Origin: Paraburkholderia haematera
Lineage (GTDB): Bacteria > Pseudomonadota > Gammaproteobacteria > Burkholderiales > Burkholderiaceae
Direction of reading: 5' to 3'
Length of the DNA stretch: 64,000 nt
Assembly (NCBI RefSeq): GCF_905220975.1
Contig: NZ_CAJNBK010000012.1
Location: forward strand, 1-64,000
The translations under genes were made by a program, and so were the position numbers. The notes under the pieces were generated by a model. That model saw only the letters and a list, made by a program, of their open reading frames with translations, was not told where the DNA came from and ran no database searches. Position 1 is the stretch's first letter. Every line of letters starts with the position of its first letter. Below are positions 41,028 through 49,417 of this stretch, one piece after another.

Positions 41028-42182
41028 ATGCAGAGCGCCACGCAAGCCCGCTCGAAACTGCCTGACGTAGGCACGACGATTTTTACCGTGATCGGCCAGC
41101 TGGCCGCCCAACACGATGCGCTGAACCTGTCGCAAGGCGCGCCGAATTTCGCGCCCGACGCGAAACTGATCGACGGTGTCGCGCAAGCCATGCGCGCAGG
41201 TCATAACCAGTACGCGCCGATGGCCGGTATCGCCGCCCTGCGCGAAGCGCTCGCCAACAAGGTCGAGACGCTGTATGGCGTGCGCTACGACCCGTCGAGC
41301 GAAGTCACCGTGATCGCCAGCGCCAGTGAAGGCCTGTATTCGACGATCAGCGCGTTGGTGCATCCCGGCGATGAAGTAATTTACTTCGAGCCGTCATTCG
41401 ACAGCTATGGCCCGATCGTCCGCCTGCAAGGCGCAACGCCGATTCCGATCAAACTGTCGCTGACCGACTTCCGCGTGAACTGGGACGAGGTCGCCGCCGC
41501 GATCACGCCAAAGACGCGCATGATCATCATCAACACGCCGCACAACCCGACCGCGACCGTGTTCAGCGAGGCCGACATCGCGCGACTGAAAGCCGTGACG
41601 CGCAACACCGATATCGTGATTCTTTCCGACGAAGTCTACGAACACGTGGTGTTCGACGGCGCCAAACATCAGAGCATGGCCTGCGACACCGAACTCGCGG
41701 AGCGCAGCGTGATCGTGTCGTCGTTCGGCAAGTCGTATCACGTCACGGGTTGGCGCGTCGGCTATTGCCTCGCGCCGGCCGCGCTCATGGACGAGATTCG
41801 CAAAGTCCATCAGTTCATGGTGTTTTCTGCCGATACGCCGATGCAGTACGCGTTTGCCGATGCACTGGCCAATCGCGAGAGCTATCTCGGCCTGTCCGCG
41901 TTCTATCAGAAGAAACGGGATTTGCTCGCCCATGCGCTGCGCGAGTCGCGCTTCGAATTGTTGCCGAGCGAAGGCAGCTTCTTCATGCTCGCGCGGTTTC
42001 GCGGCTTCTCCGAGGAAAGCGATAGCGATTTCGTGCTGCGCCTGATTCGCGATGCGCGTGTCGCGACGATTCCGCTGTCGGCGTTCTATACCGACGGCAC
42101 GGATTCCGGCTTGATCCGGTTGAGCTTTTCGAAGGACGACGCGACCTTGATTGAAGGCGCGCGACGTTTGTGCGAAATTTGA
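41028..42182 (+). CDS. PLP-dependent class I/II aminotransferase (methionine aminotransferase-like)
   Basis: A 384-residue fold-type I aminotransferase. It contains LSQGAPNFAPDAKL, YAPMAGIAALREALA, the PLP-contacting ASEGLYSTI, NTPHNPTATVF, DEVYEHVVFD, the Schiff-base lysine in SSFGKSYHVTGWRVGY, and the carboxylate-binding Arg in IRLSF. The opening segment and the YEHVVFD motif resemble YbdL-type methionine/glutamine-phenylpyruvate transaminases, but the substrate cannot be fixed by eye. GGGAG precedes the ATG. A periplasmic amino-acid-binding protein follows 25 bp downstream, so the two probably share an operon and a substrate class. Confidence 0.85.
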   Translation: MQSATQARSKLPDVGTTIFTVIGQLAAQHDALNLSQGAPNFAPDAKLIDGVAQAMRAGHNQYAPMAGIAALREALANKVETLYGVRYDPSSEVTVIASASEGLYSTISALVHPGDEVIYFEPSFDSYGPIVRLQGATPIPIKLSLTDFRVNWDEVAAAITPKTRMIIINTPHNPTATVFSEADIARLKAVTRNTDIVILSDEVYEHVVFDGAKHQSMACDTELAERSVIVSSFGKSYHVTGWRVGYCLAPAALMDEIRKVHQFMVFSADTPMQYAFADALANRESYLGLSAFYQKKRDLLAHALRESRFELLPSEGSFFMLARFRGFSEESDSDFVLRLIRDARVATIPLSAFYTDGTDSGLIRLSFSKDDATLIEGARRLCEI

Positions 42183-42207
42183 TTATCGAAGGAAAAGGGG
42201 ACACGTT

Positions 42208-43002
42208 ATGAAATTGCTCAAACCTCTATTGGCGCTGGCCTGCGCACTCGCGTCGATTGCTGCGTCGTCTGGCGCGATCGCCGCCGACACATCCACGCTG
42301 CGTTTCGGACTCGAGGCGCAGTATCCGCCGTTCGAATCGAAAGGTCCGAACGGTGAGTTGCAAGGTCTCGACGTCGACGTCGGCAATGCCGTCTGCGTCG
42401 CCGCGCATATGACGTGCAAATGGGTCGAGACCTCGTTCGATGGTTTGATCCCCGCGCTGCAAGGCCGCAAGTTCGACGCGATCAATTCGGCGATGAACGC
42501 CACCGAGCAGCGTCGTCAGGCGATCGATTTCACCACCGTCGTGTATCGCGTGCCGACGCAACTGATCGCGAAGCGCGACAGCGGTTTGCTGCCGACGCCC
42601 GCATCGTTGAAGGGAAAACGCGTCGGCGTGTTGCAGGCGTCGATTCAGGAAACCTTCGCGAAGACCCACTGGGAACCGGTTGGCGTGACCGTCGTGCCGT
42701 ATCAGGATCAGAACCAGGTGTATACGGATCTCGTGGCGGGCCGGCTCGATGCGACGCTCGTCCTTGCACCGGCTGGACAGACGGGTTTTCTGTCGAGACC
42801 TAACGGCAAGGATTACGCGTTCGTCGGTCAGCCGGTGCGCGATGACAAGATTCTCGGCAGCGGCATCGCCTACGGGATTCGCAAGGGCGACACCGCGCTG
42901 CGTGATCAGTTGAACGCAGCGATTGCGAAGGTCCAGGCCGACGGCACGGTGAAGACGCTAGCGGCGAAGTATCTCGGCAATATCGATGTGACGGCGAAGT
43001 AA
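42208..43002 (+). CDS. Periplasmic basic/polar amino-acid-binding protein (ABC uptake)
   Basis: A 264-residue solute-binding protein of family 3. A Sec signal peptide ends near SGAIAA (residues ~1-25). The mature part begins with LRFGLEAQYPPFESKGPNGELQG and includes DVDVGNAVC, WVETSFDGLIPALQGRKFDAI and GSGIAYGIRKGDTALRDQLN, typical of Arg/Lys/His/ornithine or glutamine-type binders. No permease or ATPase genes are adjacent, so it must use transport components encoded elsewhere. The ATG at 42208 has AAGGGG upstream. Confidence 0.85.
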   Translation: MKLLKPLLALACALASIAASSGAIAADTSTLRFGLEAQYPPFESKGPNGELQGLDVDVGNAVCVAAHMTCKWVETSFDGLIPALQGRKFDAINSAMNATEQRRQAIDFTTVVYRVPTQLIAKRDSGLLPTPASLKGKRVGVLQASIQETFAKTHWEPVGVTVVPYQDQNQVYTDLVAGRLDATLVLAPAGQTGFLSRPNGKDYAFVGQPVRDDKILGSGIAYGIRKGDTALRDQLNAAIAKVQADGTVKTLAAKYLGNIDVTAK

Positions 43003-43014
43003 CTTATTGACAAC

Positions 43015-44382
43015 TTATTGGCCGTGCCCGGCGGGTGCCGCGTTGCGATCGGCGCCGCGAAATTCGTTTTCGGCGTTGACCATGCGGCGCTTGAGCATCG
43101 GCACGTTGTTCACCACGCGCAAGCTGGTGCGCATCGCGCTCAACGCCATCCGTCCAACCACCGGCCGATGCAGCGCGCCGCTCGCGTCGAACTGCTTGCG
43201 CGATTCCGCGACCGCGTGAAAGCCGTAGCGGCGCATCTCCTCCTCGTAACCCGCGACGGCGTCGTGACCCGACAGTTTGCCCTGCTGTGCATCGGCGAGA
43301 CGCGCGGCAAGCAGCGCGGCATCGCGTAAGGCGGTGTTCGCACCCACGCCGCGGCCCGGCGTCATCAGATGCACCGCGTCACCGAGGACCGTGACGTTGG
43401 TGGTCGGCCATGCGTCGACAGGAACCGACGTGCGCACATCGACGCTAAAGGCGGTGGACGGATCCGATGCGCGAATCAGGGCCCGTAGATTCGGATGCCA
43501 GCCATCGGTGATCTGCGTCGCGAGCGCGAGCAACGCGGCCTGTCCGAGCGATTTGGGATCGGCCGGCAAGTTGTGCAATGCGCCCCAGACGGCCCACATC
43601 AGATAGTCGCGCGTGTTGTCGTAGAGCAATCCCGGCCAACGCGAGAGCAGCTCGGCGTCGTTATTGCCGATGCCGTCCTTCATTCCGTTGCCGTCCGCGC
43701 GCCACGGAAATTCCATCACATGCACGATGCCGCCATAACCCTTCGGCGCGTTAATCAGCGTAATGCCGTCGAGTACCTTGGGCGGCAGCAACGCGCGTGA
43801 CGTTTCGTCCATGGGCACCTTTGCGCCGACGCTCACGATGCCGGTGTTTTCCAGCCGCGCGTCGGGCAGCAACTGGCGGCGCACCTTCGAGCGCGGGCCG
43901 TCCGCGCCGATCAGCAGATCCGCGGTGACGTGCGTGCCGTCCGCGAAATGCGCGGTAACGCTGCCGTTAGCGTGCTGTTCGTACGACGTAAAAGTCTTGT
44001 CGAAATGGACGTTCGCTTCGAGACCCGTGAGCAGCACTTGCCTGAGCGTCATCCGGCTGACGGATTTGCCGCCGCTCATCGATTCGTCTTCGAGCGGCAC
44101 CGTGAGCAATTCGGTCATTCGCTCGGTCAGGATGTTGAAGTGACCGGGTGTGCGCGCACACGTTGCGAGAAAGGTCGCATAGAGTTCGGGCGGAAGGCAC
44201 GCTTCCAGCGACGCGAGCCCGTGCGGATTGATACCGACACGATAGCCCTGCAAACCGTCCGCGCGCGTGCGGTCGCGTTCGTAGACATTCACGTTGATGC
44301 CGGCGCGCTTCAACCCGTGCGCCAGGCAAAGGCCGCCGGTGCCGGCGCCGATCACGATCACATCCATGGGTTCACGGTTCAT
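43015..44382 (-). CDS. FAD-dependent monooxygenase
   Basis: A 455-residue flavoprotein hydroxylase of the PHBH/UbiH-like group. Features are the GxGxxG dinucleotide fold (VIVIGAGTGGLCLAHGLKRAG), an LIGADGPRSKVRR motif contacting FAD and NAD(P)H, and the second FAD motif VTVLGDAVHLMTPGRGVGANTALRDA. The substrate is unknown; an aromatic compound or antibiotic is likely from the family. It overlaps the upstream PadR gene by 4 bp (ATGA), so the regulator and enzyme are co-expressed and the regulator probably senses the enzyme's substrate. Confidence 0.85.
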   Translation of the reverse strand: MNREPMDVIVIGAGTGGLCLAHGLKRAGINVNVYERDRTRADGLQGYRVGINPHGLASLEACLPPELYATFLATCARTPGHFNILTERMTELLTVPLEDESMSGGKSVSRMTLRQVLLTGLEANVHFDKTFTSYEQHANGSVTAHFADGTHVTADLLIGADGPRSKVRRQLLPDARLENTGIVSVGAKVPMDETSRALLPPKVLDGITLINAPKGYGGIVHVMEFPWRADGNGMKDGIGNNDAELLSRWPGLLYDNTRDYLMWAVWGALHNLPADPKSLGQAALLALATQITDGWHPNLRALIRASDPSTAFSVDVRTSVPVDAWPTTNVTVLGDAVHLMTPGRGVGANTALRDAALLAARLADAQQGKLSGHDAVAGYEEEMRRYGFHAVAESRKQFDASGALHRPVVGRMALSAMRTSLRVVNNVPMLKRRMVNAENEFRGADRNAAPAGHGQ

Positions 44383-45038
44383 GATTTCGCCTCCTTTTTT
44401 GCGACGGGTTGAGCCAGCCTGTACTTGTATTCGCCGGCCGGCAGCGTGAAACGTTGAGCAATTTCGTCGATCCATTCCTGGCTCCAGGTGAGCGTGCCGG
44501 CCTTCAGATCGGTCACCACGCTGCGCACCCAGTCCAGTTCGACAACCAGACGAGCGCGCACCAATTCACCTTCGAGCAGGAAAAGCCGCGGCACCTGCAT
44601 CTCGGTCGCTTCGTTCGTGCCTTCGTCGAACCGGATCAATTCCTGCTCGAGCGCGCCGATGCGCGTCTCGAGCTGGCGGCACACGTCGTCAGGCGAGAGC
44701 AGCGGCAGGAAGGAAAGGGCGGCCGGAAAGGCCGGAAATTCCCGGGCGGGTTGCGCGAGCTGTTCGCGCAGCCACAGACGGCCGGTATCGCGGCCGGCTT
44801 CGGTGATTTCATAGACCGTGCGTTCGGGGAACGCGCCGTCGCGTTCCGTTTCGCGGATGGCGATCAGATCGCCGCGCAATAGCCGATCGATGGTCTGGTA
44901 GAGGCTGTTGCGCTGACCGACGTTGATCACCTCGTCTTTGCCACGTGCCTTGATGAGCTGCTGCATTCGGTACGGGTGCATCGGCGATTCAGTCAGCATG
45001 GAGAGGACGGCGAGGGCGAGCGGAGAGTGGCGGACCAT
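44379..45038 (-). CDS. PadR-family transcriptional regulator
   Basis: A 219-residue PadR protein. The winged HTH occupies residues 1-85 (LALAVLSMLTESPMHPYRMQQLI, then RNSLYQTIDRLLRGDLIAIRETERDGAFPERTVYEITEAG), and a C-terminal helical domain serves dimerisation. PadR proteins usually repress a nearby gene until a phenolic or drug ligand binds; here the co-transcribed monooxygenase is the obvious target. A pair of direct repeats just upstream of the start is a likely autoregulatory operator. Confidence 0.88.
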   Translation of the reverse strand: MVRHSPLALAVLSMLTESPMHPYRMQQLIKARGKDEVINVGQRNSLYQTIDRLLRGDLIAIRETERDGAFPERTVYEITEAGRDTGRLWLREQLAQPAREFPAFPAALSFLPLLSPDDVCRQLETRIGALEQELIRFDEGTNEATEMQVPRLFLLEGELVRARLVVELDWVRSVVTDLKAGTLTWSQEWIDEIAQRFTLPAGEYKYRLAQPVAKKEAKS

Positions 45039-45054
45039 AGTGAAAGTGGCTGCA

Positions 45055-45079
45055 GGCTAGTCATTGTTTGGCTAGTCAT
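45055..45079 (-). promoter_or_regulatory. Direct-repeat operator upstream of the PadR gene
   Basis: GGCTAGTCAT occurs twice, at 45055-45064 and 45070-45079, separated by 5 bp, next to an AT-rich stretch (AATATAACTATG) that can serve as promoter. The location 17-41 bp before the PadR start suits a repressor site. Confidence 0.55.
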
Positions 45080-45250
45080 AATATAACTATGTATTTTGGG
45101 ATTGGCAAGAACGGAATGTCGGGGTTTCCTGCGGACGTAACGTTTCCCATGCTGGTCCGCGACGGATTCCACCGTTAGGATGGGGATTGCGCCGACGTGC
45201 GCAGGCGACGAAGTCGCGATGGGATAAAGCGCATGACCGAGGAGCACGCG

Positions 45251-46096
45251 ATGAGCGGGACGAATGACCGGAGTGAATCAGTAGTGATGGCTGCGGCGCC
45301 GAAGTTCTGGCGCGATGAAGCATTGCCGTTCATCGAGGCGCGTTCTATCGAAGATGGCCGCGAGGTCTGCTATGCCAAACACTCGCACGAGACGTTTTCG
45401 ATCGGCGCTGTCACCGGTGGGCATAGCGTGTATGTGAATCGGCACGCGAGTGAATGGATCGGCGCCGGTGCGGTCGTGATGATGAATCCGGACGACGCGC
45501 ACGCGTGTAATCCGGTTGCCGACGAGCGCTGGTCGTATCGGATGCTGCATATCGATGTGGATTGGCTCATGGGGCTGCAGCACGATCTCGGTTTCAGCCA
45601 CAACCACGCGTTTCGCGCGTTCTCGCAGACCATGACGACGGACCCGGCGTTGTTCGACGGTTTGAACCGTCTATACGCGATCCTCGTCGACGACGAAAGC
45701 GAGCCCATGCGCAAGGAAAGCGCCGCGTTGACGTTCTTCTCGGAGGCACAACAGAAGCTGAATCCGGCACCCTTGCCGGATGACGATGCGAGTGGCCAAG
45801 TCGCGCGAGCCGCCGAGTTCATCGCCGAAAACTGCACGCGCGCGCTGAGGCTGGAGGATGTCTGCAAGGCGGCGGAGCTTTCCGCCTCGCACCTGATCCG
45901 GGCGTTCAAGCAGCGTTACGGCATGACGCCGCACGCGTATCTGATCAATCGGCGTATCCAGTACAGCCGCGCGCAACTCCGGCGCGGCCACCCGATAGCC
46001 GACGTGGCGCTCGACGCGGGCTTTGCCGATCAGGCGCATTTGCAGCGGACCTTCAAGCGGCTGGTCGCGGCGACGCCCGGGCAGTATCGTAGTTAA
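45251..46096 (+). CDS. AraC-family regulator of the adjacent LysE exporter
   Basis: A 281-residue AraC regulator. The N-terminal cupin-like sensor has the AraC_binding pattern (HSHETFSIGAVTGGHSVYVNRHASEWIGAGAVVMMNPDDAHACNP begins at residue ~44), and the C-terminal ~100 residues form the double HTH (LRLEDVCKAAELSASHLIRAFKQRYGMTPHAYLINRRIQYSR, then DVALDAGFADQAHLQRTFKR). The ATG at 45251 follows GGAG with 6-bp spacing; an ATG 18 bp upstream is less well placed. It converges on a LysE-type gene, a common pairing in which the regulator controls amino-acid export. Confidence 0.85.
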   Translation: MSGTNDRSESVVMAAAPKFWRDEALPFIEARSIEDGREVCYAKHSHETFSIGAVTGGHSVYVNRHASEWIGAGAVVMMNPDDAHACNPVADERWSYRMLHIDVDWLMGLQHDLGFSHNHAFRAFSQTMTTDPALFDGLNRLYAILVDDESEPMRKESAALTFFSEAQQKLNPAPLPDDDASGQVARAAEFIAENCTRALRLEDVCKAAELSASHLIRAFKQRYGMTPHAYLINRRIQYSRAQLRRGHPIADVALDAGFADQAHLQRTFKRLVAATPGQYRS

Positions 46097-46124
46097 ATTG
46101 CGGACGCGTGTTTCGCAGTCCGTG

Positions 46125-46712
46125 TCACGCTACCAGCAGATACAACGCGCTTGCCGCAAGCAAAGCCGCCATTGCACGATTAAATAGCCGCACACGCTTC
46201 GGCTCCTGCAAATATCGACGCAGGAACGTGCCGGCATACGCCCAGCTGGCAATCGACAAATAGCAAACCACGAAGTACACGACGGTGAATTGCCAGACGA
46301 GCCGGCCGTCGCCATTGGCCGCATAGGCGCCCATGCCGGCTAGTGAAGCGAGCCAGGCCTTCGGATTGAGCCATTGCATGGCCGCGCCGTAGGCGAATGA
46401 TGGCCCTCGCGTGGGTTTGTCCGCGCCGAGCTTGCCGTCATCGACGGCGAGTTTGTAGGCCATATAGAGCAGGAACCCAACGCCGGCCCATTTGACGATG
46501 TCGATCAGATTGGGGAAATGCGCGAGCAACGCATGCAGGCCCAGGCCGATGAGCAGCAATAGCAGCGTGAACCCGACGGTCGCGCCAGTCACATGCCGCA
46601 TGCTAGCGGCGAATCCATGCTGGGCGCCGGCGCTGAGTGCGACGACATTGACCGGGCCGGGAGAAATCGACGAGGCCAACGCGAAGGCGGCCATTGAGAG
46701 TAAGACGGTCAT
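46125..46712 (-). CDS. LysE/RhtB-family amino-acid exporter
   Basis: A 195-residue inner-membrane protein with about six hydrophobic segments. The family signature SSISPGPVNVVALSAGAQHG is near the N-terminus, followed by GFTLLLLLIGLGLHALL, VKWAGVGFLLYMAYKL and AMQWLNPKAWLAS. These proteins export amino acids such as lysine, homoserine or threonine. The substrate is not predictable. The AraC regulator next door is the likely controller. Confidence 0.88.
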   Translation of the reverse strand: MTVLLSMAAFALASSISPGPVNVVALSAGAQHGFAASMRHVTGATVGFTLLLLLIGLGLHALLAHFPNLIDIVKWAGVGFLLYMAYKLAVDDGKLGADKPTRGPSFAYGAAMQWLNPKAWLASLAGMGAYAANGDGRLVWQFTVVYFVVCYLSIASWAYAGTFLRRYLQEPKRVRLFNRAMAALLAASALYLLVA

Positions 46713-46798
46713 CTGATGCCTCGATACGTGAGTGCGCAGGATTTGCGACGCTCAACGGTATCGGGCAGTGGGGCGGGGTGTATTGAAGGAAATTGCTT

Positions 46799-47545
46799 TC
46801 AGTGAAGCGTTGACGCAGCGCCGCAGCATTTCTTGAATTTCTTGCCGCTGCCGCAAGGACACGGGTCGTTGCGGCCGACCTTGGGTTCGGTGCGCTGAAT
46901 CGTAGCGGCTAGCGTTCGCTCTTGAATGGCCTGGCGATAGGGAAGCCAGAAACGATAGATCGCGGCGACGCTAGCGGGGATCTGTTTGGTGAGGGCTTCA
47001 TCCTGTTGCGGCGTGCCGATCAAGCTCTCCTCTTCCCGCGTGAGATCCAGTGCGCCCATCAGACGGATCGGACCAAGCGATTCCCGGCCTTGCTCGCTAT
47101 CGAACAGCACTTGCCAATCCGCCCGCACGAGCGCGAGACCTTGCATGAAGCCGACTGCCCACGCTTCGCCGTCGATGTATTCGCGCTCACTGTCGTCAAC
47201 GCGAGAGAAGCCAAACACCGGTTCGAAGCCATCGGGGTCATTTTCCAGGCTCGCAATGATGCCGTTCATATTCCGCAAGATCAGTCCGAGAATGTGCTGA
47301 GCCTGATCCATCGTTTCGAATGCAGGCGCGTCATTCTCGCTGGGGCCCCAGACACCCGGCAGCCAGTAACTGGGCGGTACGGTATTCGGCCCGATGGCCA
47401 TCGCGGTCAGATAACCGTCGAGCCCCTCGATCGTCAGTGTCTCTTCCGAGGTCAGGTCGGAAATCAGAAACTCATCGAGTTCGTCGAACTCTTTTTCGGA
47501 GAGCGGGGTGGCCAGATCGGCGGGGTCGAGTTTTGATTTGGACAT
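46799..47545 (-). CDS. YecA/UPF0149-family protein with SEC-C motif
   Basis: A 248-residue cytoplasmic protein. Residues ~15-190 fit the UPF0149/YecA family (FDELDEFLISD, MTIEGLDGYLTAMAIGP-like segment, WAVGFMQGLALV). The C-terminus is a SEC-C zinc motif, GRNDPCPCGSGKKFKKCCG, as in the tail of SecA and some chaperone-like proteins. Function is not established; association with ribosomes or protein export has been proposed for relatives. The ATG at 47545 is the domain start; a longer frame is rejected. Confidence 0.85.
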   Translation of the reverse strand: MSKSKLDPADLATPLSEKEFDELDEFLISDLTSEETLTIEGLDGYLTAMAIGPNTVPPSYWLPGVWGPSENDAPAFETMDQAQHILGLILRNMNGIIASLENDPDGFEPVFGFSRVDDSEREYIDGEAWAVGFMQGLALVRADWQVLFDSEQGRESLGPIRLMGALDLTREEESLIGTPQQDEALTKQIPASVAAIYRFWLPYRQAIQERTLAATIQRTEPKVGRNDPCPCGSGKKFKKCCGAASTLH

Positions 47546-47638
47546 AGTGAGGCTCCGGCGCTTCGAATCGTGGGTCCCGATGGCATGTCGGGAGAATGCG
47601 GAGTCGGCTTCCTCGCACAGCACAGTGAGCCGCAAAGC

Positions 47639-47669
47639 AAAAAGCCCAGTCGCAAGGACCGGGCTTTTT
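47639..47669 (-). terminator. Intrinsic terminator of tRNA-Lys
   Basis: AAAAAGCCC at 47639-47647 is complementary to GGGCTTTTT at 47661-47669. On the minus strand this gives a GC stem followed by a T-run, 12 bases after the tRNA 3' end. Confidence 0.8.
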
Positions 47670-47680
47670 GTTGAATTCTT

Positions 47681-47756
47681 TGGTGGGGCGTGACAGATTC
47701 GAACTGTCGACCTACGGATTAAGAGTCCGCTGCTCTACCAGCTGAGCTAACGCCCC
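47681..47756 (-). tRNA. tRNA-Lys (anticodon CUU)
   Basis: The minus strand folds as a 76-nt tRNA: acceptor GGGGCGT pairing with ACGCCCC, the D arm GCTCAGCTGGTAGAGC, anticodon stem GCGGA/TCCGT with loop CTCTTAA (anticodon CTT), T arm with GTTCGAATC, discriminator A and an encoded CCA end. The anticodon reads AAG lysine codons. It stands alone, with its own terminator. No integrase or duplicated tRNA 3' end was seen near it. Confidence 0.96.
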
Positions 47757-47957
47757 CAACAGAAGCGAAATTATGCAGTAACTTTCCGAGATTGCCAAGT
47801 CCCTTTAGCAGATTTCTTATAAAAATCCTGACCGGGTGCCCCAGCGCGTGCGCAATCTGCCGTCAGGCACCGGAAAGGCGCATGGTTCGCTGTCCCGGTA
47901 TCATGTCGCGGACATCTGCCGCACGAACCGTCGCGCGGCTTTCGACCGGGAACCGCC

Positions 47958-48362
47958 ATGGATGACAAAGAGATTATCGCGCTGCTCGACCGCATCCTCG
48001 CGCCTTGGGTCCGCGCGCTCGCGCTAACCCCGGTCAAGGTCGACGAAGAAAGTGCGACTTTGCGCCTGCCGTTTTCCGGCGGGCTGCGCCATTCCGGTGG
48101 TGTGATCTCCGGGCAGGTCTTTATGGCGGCCGCCGACACGGCAATGATTGTCGCCATTTCGGCCGCGCTCGGCGGCTTCAAGCCGATGAGCACCGTCTCG
48201 CTCAACATCAGTTTCATGCGCGCGGTTCGCAACGGTGACGTGATGATCACCGCGCGCGTCCTGCGCATGGGCCGCAATCTTGTATTCGGCGAAGTCGAGT
48301 TATTCGACGAAGCGGGCAACATGGCCGTCCATGCCACCACCACCTATGCGCTGCTCGATTGA
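47958..48362 (+). CDS. PaaI-type acyl-CoA thioesterase
   Basis: A 134-residue hotdog-fold thioesterase: LRLPFSGGLRHSGGVISGQVFMAAADTAM carries the family's HxGGxxxG-like signature with the catalytic Asp in the following helix, and STVSLNISFMRAV marks the next strand. Such enzymes release fatty or aromatic acids from CoA. The physiological substrate is unknown. A patatin-like phospholipase gene starts 46 bp downstream on the same strand, suggesting a lipid-related operon. Confidence 0.85.
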   Translation: MDDKEIIALLDRILAPWVRALALTPVKVDEESATLRLPFSGGLRHSGGVISGQVFMAAADTAMIVAISAALGGFKPMSTVSLNISFMRAVRNGDVMITARVLRMGRNLVFGEVELFDEAGNMAVHATTTYALLD

Positions 48363-48408
48363 AAAACTGAAAACGGGCCCGCAAGCCGTATTAGAGGAAA
48401 AAGCCAAG

Positions 48409-49284
48409 ATGTTCGATCAGGTCGTATTCGCCGGGGGCGGCAATCGCTGCTGGTGGCAGGCGGGATTCTGGGACGTGGTGCAGCCGGAGCTGGATATCCG
48501 TCCGCGCGTCATCACCAGCATTTCGGCCGGCGCCGCGACTGCGTGCATGCTTTACACGCGCGATTCCGACTGGGTCATGCGCTATTACGAAGACGCGCTG
48601 CGCCACAACACCCGCAACGCGTACTGGGGCAACCTGCTGCGTGGCGAATCGGTGTTTCCGCATTACCGGATCTACCGGCAGGCACTGCTCGACATCTACC
48701 GCGATAAATTCTCGACGCTTGCCGACGCGCCGGAAATCCGCATCGGTGTGTCTCACCTGCCGCGCTGGCTCGGCGCGCGAAGCGCGGTCGCCGCGGGCAT
48801 GATCGCGTACAACATCGAGAAATACGTGCGCAAAACGCTGCATCCGACGCTGGGTCAGACGCTCGGCTTTCATCCGGAATTCGTGCGCGCGCAGGATTGT
48901 GCGACGGTCGAGGATCTCGCCGATCTGATTCTGCAATCGTCGAGTACGCCGCCGTTCACGCCTGTTTTGCGGCGCAATGGCCGGCCGGTGCTGGACGGCG
49001 GAATGGTCGACAACGTGCCGGTCGGCGCGCTCGACGCGGATGCGCCCGGCAATGTACTGGTGATGGTCACGCGTCTTTATCCGCGGCCGCAAATGTTCGT
49101 CGTGCCGCATGGCGTGCAGCAACGGCTTTATGTGCAGCCGTCGCGCAAGGTGCCGATTTCGAGTTGGGATTACACGAGCCCGTCGCAGATGGTGCACGCA
49201 TATAACCTCGGCCGCGTCGACGGCGAGGCCTTTCTGGAGCGCATGCCCGATCTGCTGGAAGCCGGCGCGAACGAAGCGCGCTGA
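48409..49284 (+). CDS. Patatin-like phospholipase
   Basis: A 291-residue patatin-family serine hydrolase. The oxyanion motif is AGGGNRCWW, the nucleophile elbow is SISAGAATA (GxSxG variant with Ser-Ala-Gly), and the catalytic Asp is in DGGMVDNVPVGAL. Ser-Asp dyad enzymes of this family cleave phospholipids or acylglycerols. There is no signal peptide. The ATG at 48409 follows AGAGGAAA; an in-frame extension upstream overlaps the thioesterase gene and is rejected. Confidence 0.87.
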   Translation: MFDQVVFAGGGNRCWWQAGFWDVVQPELDIRPRVITSISAGAATACMLYTRDSDWVMRYYEDALRHNTRNAYWGNLLRGESVFPHYRIYRQALLDIYRDKFSTLADAPEIRIGVSHLPRWLGARSAVAAGMIAYNIEKYVRKTLHPTLGQTLGFHPEFVRAQDCATVEDLADLILQSSSTPPFTPVLRRNGRPVLDGGMVDNVPVGALDADAPGNVLVMVTRLYPRPQMFVVPHGVQQRLYVQPSRKVPISSWDYTSPSQMVHAYNLGRVDGEAFLERMPDLLEAGANEAR

Positions 49285-49332
49285 GGTGGGTGGCCGCGGC
49301 GGGCGCGGTTCCTGAGCGCTTTGCATGATGCG

Positions 49333-49369
49333 TCAAGCTACGCGCCAACGAGATTGGCGCGTAGCTTGA
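49333..49369. terminator. Long hairpin between convergent genes
   Basis: A perfect 16-bp inverted repeat (49333-49348 and 49354-49369, arm TCAAGCTACGCGCCAA) with loop CGAGA lies between the convergent patatin and dehydrogenase genes. It lacks T-runs but its stability and position suggest a bidirectional transcription stop. Confidence 0.55.
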
Positions 49370-49417
49370 AGCCAGAAGGTGCCATGAGGGACAAGCGCCG
49401 GGGATAAGCGCCGGAGA

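Noticed and set aside
47681..47756. tRNA-Lys as an integration site for a genomic island
   Set aside because: No integrase gene, duplicated tRNA 3' end or foreign block adjoins it; both flanks look like ordinary chromosome.
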